NCBI RefSeq assembly: GCF_051020985.1
Contig: NC_135002.1
Span: forward strand, 7,502,001 to 7,566,000
Source of the DNA: Nomia melanderi
Taxonomy: Eukaryota; Arthropoda; Insecta; Hymenoptera; Halictidae
DNA length: 64,000 nucleotides
Reading direction: 5' to 3'
Position 1 is the stretch's first letter. Each line of letters opens with the position of its first letter. The position numbers and the translations under genes are program-made. The notes under the pieces were generated by a model. It saw nothing but the letters and a program-made list of their open reading frames with translations, was not told where the DNA came from and did not search any database. Shown one piece after another: positions 50,319 to 60,897 of the stretch.

Positions 50319-52177
50319 GGATTCATTTACAGAAACATGAATTTCTGTAAATATTGGAAAAATAAACGAGTTCCATCTAGTCTTTCCAATTATTCTATCC
50401 TCTCCTTTGTGTCGATATTGACGGTCAGAATGATGAATTACATTAACGCCCTTCACACACGAAAATTCGATCATAGTCGAACTATATTGTTCAAAGCTTC
50501 CACGCGAATATTTCCATTTCGATTTGAATACGAATCGATCCAAGGTAATTCTATTCGTCCGAAGCATAATTATCATTTTCCTAGTCCTCCAATTCGTTTC
50601 TTCATATTGAAGCTTACACTCGCTACTCTCTTTGGATCTCTTAAAATTGCAATGCACCTCGCAAAATATTAAACAATGGCCCACTAAAGGAACAGTCGGC
50701 GTCGCTAAACATTCATGAACGATAAACGGGAGAAGCCACTGTATGTACATGTTTCACAATTCGACGGAAGCTACGCCGAAACATCACGGAATTTTCCGTT
50801 TCCCCGCAACGGAACAAATTCCCTTTCGTAATCTATGCGCACGAAGTTTACGATGCTCGTAAAAGAAGTGCATTTTCATTTCTTAGAAAAAACAAAAGAA
50901 ATGTCTACGACAGGGGGTTGAGCGGACGGTAACGTTGTTCGCTCCGTCGAATTAAATATGGCGGCCGTGCCGCGTTCAGATTCACCGGGATCATTCGAAA
51001 AGCGTTCACCTTATTTCATGCATCCACGGTCCACGAATATTCCTCGCGCTGCTCGAATATTCATTTGCTTCTATTATTCATGGGCTCGCCCTACTTTCTC
51101 ACTTTTCCGAACTCTTGTTACATCCAGCGCGACGGACTCGGCCGCGGATCGCATGCATTCCCAAACACCGAACGGAATATTTGTATCCGTGTTCGAACGA
51201 ATTCGGAATCCCCGATATTAACACGGAAATATTTCGATTATTTCTATAATGCGCCACTTTCACTCGAAGGGAAAGGGTATATTCGATGGTTCGCCGTTCG
51301 ACGTTGATGCAGGGGCGAAGTTCTTTGACGAAACGGAACTTGTGAATGAAATTCGCGAGGGTAAACGTTGAGTTTGAGTAATTCGTGGAGCTTGTATTAA
51401 GGTATGGATTAATTAGTAAATCAAGGTTCGAAGTATAGACGTGTCTTCTTCGATTATTTCTAAATTAGGCATTTTTGAAATGTATAATGAACTGTAATTT
51501 ATTTCAATGTTTCGTGTATCTTCTGTCGCGAGTATCTTGTGTCAATATTTCAACTGCATGTTCGAACGAAGAATTAATCGATTAATGAATAGGTTCCAGC
51601 AAGATCTGTAACGATTCGGCCAATAACGATTGAGTGGATCCAGATTCATGCGATCCCACGAATCTCGTGTAACACGCTCGACTAAATTCAATTATTTATC
51701 TGCATAACAGCGTCGTCGCGAGGCACGTGGTCAGGTCTCACTCTGTTTGGCAAATTGGTAACATTCTCGAAATTCTACCCCGAAACGGCGTTTAGGAACG
51801 CATAGTTCGCATAACCGTGCGAATTTTGTCATGGTCAACTGCGTTCCGGAGAGAGTGCTCCTGAGTTCGTAAAGGGGATCTGTTTTCAGACGTGACGACA
51901 CACGATCATGATTCCACGTATATCACTACCGGATTCCAGATGAACCGGCCATCTGATAGCCTCGGAGTTTACGAGTCGAGTGCATCGTTGCGTCGACATA
52001 GTTAACGGTAAGGAACTACTACCGACATTGTAACACAATGCTTTCACGAAGAATTTCTAAAATACTTTTAACATTCATGCAGCGGTGATGCATCGTTCTT
52101 CAATATCTCTTATTCAATAAGAATATTTTTGTAAGTTCGAATTCTAAATTTATAGAATGCAGAAATACTTTTTTATT

Positions 52178-52400
52178 CTCAACCTTTTACACTCCAATGG
52201 CCACATCGATGCATTATAAGATTTAATATTTAATATTGAGCTTTGTATAATGGATCAATACCTGAAATATTGAAACAAAGAAAACTGTTCTCTTTACTCT
52301 GTGTACGATTCGTCGTCAAGTTCTTTTCATAACATGTTTGTATCTTATCAGAAAATGTTGAATATTTCTAGTGAAATACTTTTGGAGTGCAGGGAGTTAA
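52178..52400. mobile_element. Decayed family B TTAA element (copy B3)
   Basis: The right end GGAGTGCAGGGAGTTAA and the left end CCTTTTACACTCCAATGG are degenerate versions of the family B termini. The internal block TTGAATATTTCTAGTGAAAT is shared with the copy ending at 42430. The left TTAA is not preserved. There is no coding capacity. Confidence 0.65.
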
Positions 52401-54329
52401 AATTCATTTCTAGATAACGAATAAATAATTAATGCTAGAATTAAACTTTGTCTATATAATTTGATATATATTTATTGAAGATCGATTGATGATTGCTATT
52501 GTCATTGTTTCTCGTAAAAGTATCTTCTTGTTATTGATATTAGACCGTTTAGAATCACTTCCGAGTGCAACATGAAATTCAAACGAAAGATTCAATTAAA
52601 TTTGAATTACAGATTGAAGTTTAACTCGAAGATACCAACGCACCATTGTACGTCTCATTATTAACTCAGCTCCGGCGTTCATTAAATAATTGCGAAAGTT
52701 CCATCGTCGAGCGTTCAAAGTAAAGTTCAAAGTAATACGGCCGGCGCACGCGAACGCGAAATATAGAGCACGCACGTCTCGCCGTGTCGCGGGCGAACAT
52801 GTTAATATAGGCTGTGAATATTCTAAAATGCTCTAGTGACATTCTTTCCCGACCCGATTTGCGCGTTCGTATTTCTTCTTCGAGAACACAGGTTCGAGCG
52901 AAAGGTCTGATGGCGTCATAACGCGCGCCGGAAGATATAATAGCGCACCCTGGAAACAGACGTAAATAATCTGAAATGCCAGTGAAATGTTAACGCTGCT
53001 TGGAAAATTTCTGCTTCGTTCCGTCTCTATTCACTCAACAATGGCATACAGAATATTTCTCTATCTCACGCATTCTGTTTGTAATCTCCCCCAACGCTCT
53101 ATATATTCTTTTGTGATTCCAATTGTTGTCGCAGACACATCCGCTCACGACACGATAACGTGTGCTCCAAACGCGAGCAATTATTCTCCGCTTCCCCCTC
53201 GGCCTCTCGTATTTTCATCCACTTAGCGCACAACTAATTAATAAACTGTAGACAAACACGGACCGCAAGAGCTAAAGAGAATTTAATGCTCTTTTTTGTC
53301 TTAGAATCCACTCCACCTTTACAATAATCTCCAAATTAACCGATCGAATCTGATTTCGGTTTTAATGAAATTTCCAACACCGGCTCGAACTCGAGATTAC
53401 AATTAACCTCGAACTAACTAACATCTCGCAATATCAACAACTCACAGATTCCACGCCATCAAAAGGGAACGACAAAAAATGGCTATATTCTCGTTTCACA
53501 TTAATACCATTAACCGAAACAATTGCACAATAGCAACTCGCACAATATCTCCGTAAACAAGATTAATAGATCCCCATCTTCGTCCCCCTCGTCAACTGTA
53601 TCCACGAAAACAGGAGCAGCGGCGAGTGGTCCGAGTGGTCCACATTCAAGCAAAAAGAAAGAGGCGAACGGAACAAAAGGGGAGGAGGAAAATTAATAGA
53701 ACAAACGATTATAATATTAGAACCCGGGGATCGCGGTGAAGACAACTGGAAGGATTATAAAGCGTGACGGTCTTGTCCGTTCTTCCCCGAAACCAGGCCA
53801 GCCGGCATTTATTTGTTCCGGCGGATAACGGAGCCGCGATTGTTGCATCTCATTCAGGGATTTATAGAATAAACCCCCTTTCATCGCGCAACGAGAACTG
53901 CTTCGCTCGCGAAGAACGCGGTTAATAAGTTCGAAACGAGCCGGTCTTTCGAAACCTACATACATATCCCCCCCCCACCCCCGGCACACCTGTCTGAAAA
54001 ATTCATTTTCGCCGGACCGGTGAATGGGGGTAGTGACACGGACAAGACAATCCCATTATGCACCGTTGAGGGAAAAAGAACATCGCATTCTGTTTGAAGG
54101 GCCTGGCCTCTTCTTTATTTATATCCCGGTTGCATCGGCTCCGCGGTGCACAATGAGATTAAGCTTCATTGTTGCTTCGAGAAAATAACGCTGACTACTT
54201 GACTTCAGAGAATGTTGTTTTCCGTTGCCTTGAGGGTCGCGATAGGGGCGTGGCGTAAATTATGTAGGCGCAGTGATAGGTTTCGGTGGTTTATATTAAT
54301 TGAGGAGGTGATGATGTGAGGTGATGATT

Positions 54330-54585
54330 GAGTTTTTGATTTTTTCAGCTCTTCGTCGTTATATTTTTGATCTTCGAAGTCTTCACTGGGGAAGTTTCGA
54401 TTTTTGGAGATTCTACTGGTAAATTCTTGATCTTTGAAGCATTATTAAATTTTTGAATCTTGCAGTGTTAAACTTTCCACCGTTGGAACTTCTGTCGACA
54501 AATTTTTGACCTTTGAAGCTCCTAATACCGAATGTTTGATTTCTAAAGCTTCTACTGTTAACAATTTTCGATCTTCTGAACGAAA
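54330..54585. repeat. Degenerate minisatellite, unit about 45-50 bp
   Basis: TTTTTGATCTTYGAAG followed by TTCTACTGTTAAA-like segments recurs about five times (near 54330, 54365, 54425, 54500, 54535 and 54565). Divergence is high. There is no coding content. Confidence 0.65.
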
Positions 54586-56890
54586 TCTTAGACCTGCGAA
54601 TCTTCAGCTACAATAAAGTCGACTCGATAACCATGGAACAAGATTGAAACGTTGAGATTGCTAGCTAAAATAGTACGTATAACACAATATCTAATATAAT
54701 ATAACAAGGTTATTTCCGTGAAACGAAAAGTCAATCAAATATTCTTCCCGTCGCGGCACTTGAAATTTACTAATTGCATTGTCTATAACATAGCACTTAC
54801 TGAATCAGATATAATACAATGGATATAGTATCAGCGTCGATTTTCCACGTAGGAAACGAACTGTTTTATACAAAGAGACTGTTCGTATTAATCGTTAATT
54901 TACCAACGTAAAAGCGATGAAGCCGTCAAAGGGGACTTGCACGGTATCACAGGATTACATCGAGGAAATATCGAAAACACGCTCGACGAGAGAGTTCCGA
55001 GTACCGATGTTATTTACATGCAATTACTTTTAATTATTGTCTGTCCCTTGTTCGTTAATCTCTTCTTCTTTTTCCCTCCGCCTCCCTTTCCTCCTATTTT
55101 TCTCGCTCGCCCGTAACGTTAATTGTCGATTTCAATGTTAACGTTCGTCGAGGAGGTGATTTTATTACGGCTCCTCTCCGTCGTTCGTTTCGCATCGGGA
55201 TTATGCAATTGACGGCGTCCCGGTGCATCGTCGATGAAACATTTTTTGCCGTCTTTCGCAGTCGACGGTTACGCGGATAGAGCGTTGCTCGATGTTAACC
55301 GATTCACCAGGCTATTTCTGAAATATTCGACACTGGTAATCTTTTTCGTGCGCGGGAAACTCGTGTCCATTCGATCAACGATTTCACTGACTTTGTGCTC
55401 GACGGGTCTGTTATTAAAATCGAATACCTCCGCGCATTTCGAAATTCCATTTGTTCATCAAGTCGTGACGCCTGAAATTTATGCTCGAGCGGGAGTTCCC
55501 GCGCGACAATAAGGATATTATTCTCGTACAATCGTGAAAATATCATTTCGCTAATCTCAAATTTGTTAATTAGAAACAACGGGTTCGGAATCAAACTTAT
55601 AATCTATTCTAATCCAGACAACCATAATATTTCTAATACTTCTACAGAATCTCGTGTTCGTTTATTAAAAAACTTGAATTGAAAATTCGATAATATAAAA
55701 ATACAATAATTAATATTCCTCAGAGGTCCGAATCAATTATAAATACATGAAATCCATTTGATAATTACAATTTACGAATTGCAATTATTCTGTCTCGCTG
55801 TAACTTCAATTTTTATACGAAACATAATTAAAGACAGCAAACATTAAATACCATTAACAAGTGCCATCGTCTATCTTCCTCAATTTCCCATTCAACCTTG
55901 GAAGTTCGCCCCTCATGGAAAAAAACTACTACACGCGAGAGCGTTCATCGATTCGAATAACTCGCGCGAGGCGTCTAAAGTGGCGCGCCCTTAAATGAAA
56001 ATATTTTTAATTAACTCCCTTATTTACGGGCTAAGTAAAATCCCCACTTAGTCGGGTCGTTCGTGGCGCATTTAACAAGTGTATCATTAAGTCCCGCCGG
56101 ATATGTCAGGGAGGGAAGAGCCCCGGAGGCTGTCGCCGCGCTCTTCTCGCGGCAGAAATTTCATTTTCACTTCGGAATAGTGCTTCCACGGGCTGGAAAA
56201 GTGCTCTCCAAGTACTGGAGCAGGCCTGGCAATGCTACCAGTTGCGTACAACCAAGGCGAAAAGACGAGAAGCTTCCCGAAGACCGACTTAATCCGGCCG
56301 CTGGAAAAGTTCCGTGGTATTGAAGCTTTTTCGTTCTCACTTCGTCGAATATTCCCATCGACTCCGTCCTCCCCAATCTACCGTCCTAACCCACACCCGA
56401 AAATATTCTTCCCTTTCACGGTTTGCTCCACTGGTGGATCGAACCTGTTCGAGGATCTGCTATTCTTTACACTTCGACTGGGGTTTTCATCTGTTCTAGA
56501 AGCAATAGAGAACAATGTTATAGAGTATATTGAATTATACAGTTCTTAGAAGGATTGGCAACTGAAATATAATTAGAACTCGGAAGTAATCAACGAGTTA
56601 AGATGTAATTTCGAAGTACGATTCCAAGGGACATAAAAGATTAGTTAGTTTCTTTTCAATTACGAAGATATCGAGTTCGTCAATAATTTCAAAAAGTCGA
56701 GACAAGTTGTTTCTGTAAGAATTTTGAACTTTATGTAAGAGATCACATTCGAGTTGTCTGTCAACTGAACTGTGCGGATTGCTTGAAATGACGTTGCAAG
56801 CAAAAATAATCGTCTTCTCGATTGACTACATTAATTTCAAATGAAACGTCCCCAATTCGCTATCACCTTTTTCCTATGGATCCGCCGTAG

Positions 56891-57372
56891 TTAACACATT
56901 GTGTACTGGCTAATTTTCAGAAAACTGAACTGTGCGAATGGCGATTTCCACTGAGATCAATTTATACCACTATACATACAGAAACTCAGATATCGTATCG
57001 CTATGTAATATATCTTAAATAGATAATCAATTCGAATCAAATTGAACACATCGCGTATGGGTTAATTCTTAGAAAAATGGCCGATTTTTCAATGTGATCA
57101 ACTTATAAGTTCGTGATATATCACTATGCAAAATATTCAAATATCTTATTATTTTCTCATAAGTGTCAAACAAGTAATCACTTCTAATAACATTTAATAC
57201 CCTTTTAAATGGTGTGGTAGTTAGAAATGATACGAAGGTTTAAATAAAAACGAGATTTCCCGTTTCCCGTACGCAACGTGTTAATATTCTCTGAAATACT
57301 GTGGTAATTAGCAAAGTTCCACAGCTAACTGTCTTCATATAAAAACCAGATTTCTCGTAACCAGTGTTAACA
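56891..57372. mobile_element. Cluster of family F TTAA elements, partly nested
   Basis: Family F termini (TTAACACATTGYGTACYGG) occur at 56891 (plus), 57065 (minus, degenerate) and 57284 (minus). A further decayed end lies at 57372 (minus, GTTAACACTGGTTACGAG). The segment 56955-57050 is the reverse complement of 62190-62300 in the other copy. The segment 57283-57372 matches the left end of that copy. At least two insertions, one truncated, are needed to explain the arrangement. Confidence 0.7.
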
Positions 57373-57989
57373 TTTCATAAAACGTCCAAACGATAGTATC
57401 GAACATTCCCTAACCATCCAACCATCGCAAACACCGAAACGCTCGTTTTCGGCGTAGGTCGCTCCCCGACCGCAGCCTCCGTCTAAAACATTAATTTCAT
57501 TCGCATTCTCCGTTACATCAGTCACGTACCTACGACCAGGCTACATCAACATCCATTCTTCCCTCGTCTTATTTACCCCCGGCAATATTGACTCTGCAAC
57601 AAATTATATTCCTGCGTCGAATGCCGTGCCTCCGCTTCATATCTTCCATTCCAGTTTCCCGTTTATATACATTGTATCGCGTATATACACGTGTACATAC
57701 ATATACCCGACAAGAGAAAGAAAGATGGATAGATAGCGATGTAGTCGGGCCGAAAGTGGGAAAGATATAGAGAGAGAGAGGAGAACGGCGGCGAAGTCTA
57801 AAGCGATATTTTTCTCGAGACCAGCCTCGAGCTGAAATCAAGGATATGCAGTATACGTATGGATAGACGACGGAAGATGGCTACAGACATATATCTCCGC
57901 GAAGGGAGTCAGTTATTGGTTGTAAAACGGCCGGGCCATCTGTCCTTGATATGAAACCTCGGTGCACCCCAAAAATCCACTCCTGACCT

Positions 57990-58005
57990 CCCCCATCGAT
58001 GGGGG
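57990..58005. other. Perfect 16-bp palindrome centred on ATCGAT
   Basis: CCCCCATCGATGGGGG is its own reverse complement. The centre resembles the core of insect DREF-type sites (TATCGATA), but the flanks differ, so no function is assigned. Confidence 0.5.
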
Positions 58006-58253
58006 GTAATAAGTCACAGCGGTCGTTGCACCAGTGTACCAGCTGACAGAAAAATTCCGAATGAAGAGGATTTATGATGATCCTTCTGACCTCGTCGATT
58101 CTATGCACTTTGGAGGACGCGAGGGATTCTCTTGGGTAAATAAGCGAATTTATGGAATTTTGAGGTTGTTTTCTGAGAAAGTTTGAGAACGAGGGAGAGT
58201 GTTTTGTTGAATGTTGTAATAAAGGTGTGTTTTATGTTAAATCTCTAGAGATG

Positions 58254-58639
58254 TTAATAATGAAACTAACAGACGGTTAAAATGACCCATTTCTGGTTTT
58301 TCTCTTCTTGAAATTAACACGTTGAGCGCCATGGGGGTCACCGGTGATTCCCAACCAAACTGAATTACTAGTTCACTCGGTTGAACGATGATCATTTGAA
58401 AACGTTACTGTATTATAGTAATGCTTTAATTATTGATTATTAGAAAGATAACAGATGTTTCTCTAGGGATCAATTCTAATTCTAATTAAAAGAAAGATTC
58501 TAATTAAAGAAACTAATTTAGCAATACGCGAACTAAATTGCAAACCAATTAAAGCTTGAACAGACGCACTCTTGGAGTTTCTATGCAGGATTTTCGAAAA
58601 GTCAATTTAACTGGTCGATAGTTTTACAGTTTCACTTAA
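58254..58639. mobile_element. Family A element (copy A5) with an inserted fragment of another TTAA family
   Basis: It starts TTAATAATGAAACTAACAG and continues with the AAAATGACCCATT block of A1. At 58314 it is interrupted by TTAACACGTTGAGCGCCA, which resembles the terminus of the element at 37603. Family A sequence resumes near 58450 (AGATGTTTCTCTAGGG) and runs to a degenerate right end at about 58632-58639. It abuts the next element at the shared TTAA. Confidence 0.65.
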
Positions 58640-58858
58640 CGCTAAAGCTGCCGAGCAATTAGAGTGATTTATTTCCAAGCTTTTGTCAAAATTAGAACAA
58701 TCCGTTTCTTGAGATTCGAATGGTCTCTTGTATCTGTGCAAATGCGCGAATTTAATTGAAAATCTTTCGCTAAAACGCCTTCGTGGCTTGAATACTTGCA
58801 AGATACTTCATCAAATTATGAAGTCGGTCAATTTGACTCGTCCGATGGTTTGTGTTAA
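58636..58858. mobile_element. TTAA-flanked inverted-repeat element, family A subfamily (copy A6)
   Basis: A 223-bp element has TTAA at 58636 and 58855. It begins TTAACGCTAAAGCTGCCGA and matches the reverse complement of the 44792 copy throughout, including the TTTCCA, GAGATTCGAA and AAAATCTTTC blocks. There is no coding capacity. Confidence 0.78.
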
Positions 58859-60449
58859 AATTTCGTCGAAACGAATGCGAATGAAAATTCTTCCACATCA
58901 TCCTCACCCCGCGTCGGATGATTCCGCTCGTGACGACTCTAGCCGGGACATAAATCGCCGAGGACGGGGACGTTGATCAGTTCCCGTGATGGCGGGTCGG
59001 TGGCTGCGCGGAGAGCCTCCTAATTTTCTTAATTTTAAGTTACGAGGCAATCGAGTGGCTCGTGGCGCCGGCACGAATTTTTTAATCTCGCCTGCCCCGG
59101 GCGGGAACGGGGTCGCAGTTTTTATTAAAAATAAGCCGTGGCGCCGATACGGTCGTGCGAGCCCGGAGAGTCTTAAGTTCACCGTCGGCCCCGCCATGCG
59201 AGCCAGCTGCCACAAGAGAAACAGTGCCGTATATACCTCGGTTAAGAACCGGCGTTCGTCGGAAGCGGTCGGAATTTTCTGCTCACCGTTCGAATTCGTT
59301 CTCACGCGTTGAATTTCACCCCCGCCGATTCGAAATTCGATTTTCGGGGATCTCGGGTGAACTATCGTCGATCGGGGACTGGGGTTTATTATTTCCGAAA
59401 TGGTTTCGCGAGGCTTGCGAGGTAGAAACGTAGAAAAGACGGCAATAGCGTAAAATAAATTAGATAGGAAAATTATTTTCGAAATGGTTCTGCGAGGTTT
59501 ACGAAGTGGGAATCCTAGGGAAGAGGTTAGTTAGCGAAATGAAGTAAATTAGAAAGGAGAATGTTAGAACGAGGAACGAATGATTCTCTTCTCGATAATT
59601 CTTACGCGAGCTTCGAACACGCATTTTCTTAGTATTATTAAGTTTCTTTATCTTCTTTCTAGTTACTCAAGTTCTCAATTTCTCAAGGATATCTTAGGAA
59701 ACTTGGAAAACATGAAAGATTGCCGTTATGGTACAAACTTCCTTCGTTTCAATGTTCCAATCACGAAGATAACGCAAGAAGCAGGGTAGGATTAGTAAAA
59801 CAAGCGCGGAGAACTCAACTAATCTGACTCAACTAATTGATCTGAAGATACTAAGCATCGTTTCAACTATACACAATTCAAGCAAAGATTAATTCAATAA
59901 TCGATTCTACTCATGGTGTCATGAACTATTTACGAGTAGCTGTTCAACGCGTTTGCTAATTCTTCAACGAATATAGGCCAGGTACGAACGAGATTCTAAG
60001 CCATCAAGGCCAGGGTGTAACGAATTTCTATAATCGTCCCGGAATATCATCTCCCGGCGAAACTTTTCCAATATTAACCTCCCCCGCTTAGCCGTCCGTC
60101 CGTGCCGTCTGGGCCGCAATTCAGCGGCAAAGGCGCGACAAAGATTTATTCTCGGCGAAGAAGTCCGTCCCGATATCTCATTATTCCGCGAAGCGGCGCG
60201 GCGGCGGTGTCGAAGACACGGAGTTGCTCCGTCTAACTTAACGCAATCGATCGTGAAATCCTCGAATATTAATGGAAATTAACTCGCGCGCCGATTAGTT
60301 TCTCTTTCTGCAGACGGCTTCCAGCCCCGATTACACGGCCGATTACTTCGCCCGCTAACTTGGAAAATTGATGAAAATTCCTTTACACGTCGACCCCGAA
60401 CGACCCCGGACCGACGCGGATTATTCGGTAATTCGCGAGCAACTCGGTA

Positions 60450-60696
60450 TTAACCCTTTGCGCTCGGAAGTATTTCGTCAGAAATACTTAACATTTTCTA
60501 ACTAGACAGAAGATGACATTCTTTTAAATGAACTCGAAGAGGGATCACAAGTAAATTGAGAAACAAAGCTTTTTTATCCCAATATTGCACGCGCCGATGC
60601 ATTATACACGGTTCAATGTTAAATGTCAAATTTTATAATTTTTCTGCATCAAATCAAGTGGTGACTGAGAGTCACCTCTCGACTGCAAAGGGTTAA
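60450..60696. mobile_element. TTAA-flanked inverted-repeat element, family B (copy B1)
   Basis: A 247-bp element has TTAA at 60450 and 60693. The ends are TTAACCCTTTGCGCTCGG and, on the minus strand, TTAACCCTTTGCAGTCGAG. It ends about 150 bp from the 48-nt CARP exon, close to its donor side. The CCC...GGG termini and TTAA are typical of piggyBac-like elements (inference). Confidence 0.85.
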
Positions 60697-60849
60697 GTCG
60701 TCTCGTTGTTTGGATGTGAACAGCACAATGGAATTTATCCACATTTTCAGGTATGTTCGATTGGAGGGATTTGTCGGTGGTTTGATAATGTCATTTAATG
60801 CTCAGTTTCATTTAATATTTAAAAGTGAAGGAATGATGTTGGAACGTAC

Positions 60850-60897
60850 CCGAGATTCCGTCGTAGGTCCACCAATTGTTCCAATCGGCCTCGGATC
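60850..60897 (-). CDS. CA10: Carbonic anhydrase-related protein (CARP X/XI type), internal 48-nt exon carrying WWTYDGIS
   Basis: This is the first recognisable exon of the minus-strand gene. It begins after a ...CCATTTTACAG acceptor and ends at a GTACGT donor. Read in phase it gives a partial codon, then SEADWNNWWTYDGIS, then the first base of a Gly codon. The WWTYDGIS motif sits just upstream of the CA-like domain in insect CARP X/XI proteins (family knowledge), and the human CA10 counterpart has a similar WWAYKEVVQG segment. The terminal G joins the GT that opens the next exon at 28718, making Gly and continuing TSYWGLINP, so both splice sites are phase 1 and fit exactly. The exon enters with two bases of a split codon, so an upstream exon ending in phase 1, expected to hold the signal peptide, must exist. 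At 48 nt it is too short for length-based ORF searches. Confidence 0.9.

Larger units (their letters stand above)
28719..60849 (-). other. Intron of the CARP gene, 32.1 kb, phase 1
   Basis: It joins the 48-nt exon to the QSPINI exon, with GT (60849-60848) and AG (28720-28719) ends. It contains most of the TTAA inverted-repeat elements of the window (29167, 37603, 40099, 41909, 44792, 50075, 52178, 56891, 58254, 58636, 60450), the pyrimidine-rich tract at 47936-48610, a GCC repeat at 47676 and a minisatellite at 54330-54585. CpG-rich stretches near 34400-35470, 45300-45800, 47480-47900 and 58880-59330 have open frames in several phases but no recognisable protein. Short plus-strand exon-like signals at 31618 and 33019, and minus-strand frames near 29371 and 57881, are discussed under findings. 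Nothing else supportable was seen in 32000-37600, 38100-40090, 45010-47400, 48900-50070, 50320-52170 and 54600-56890. Confidence 0.85.
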
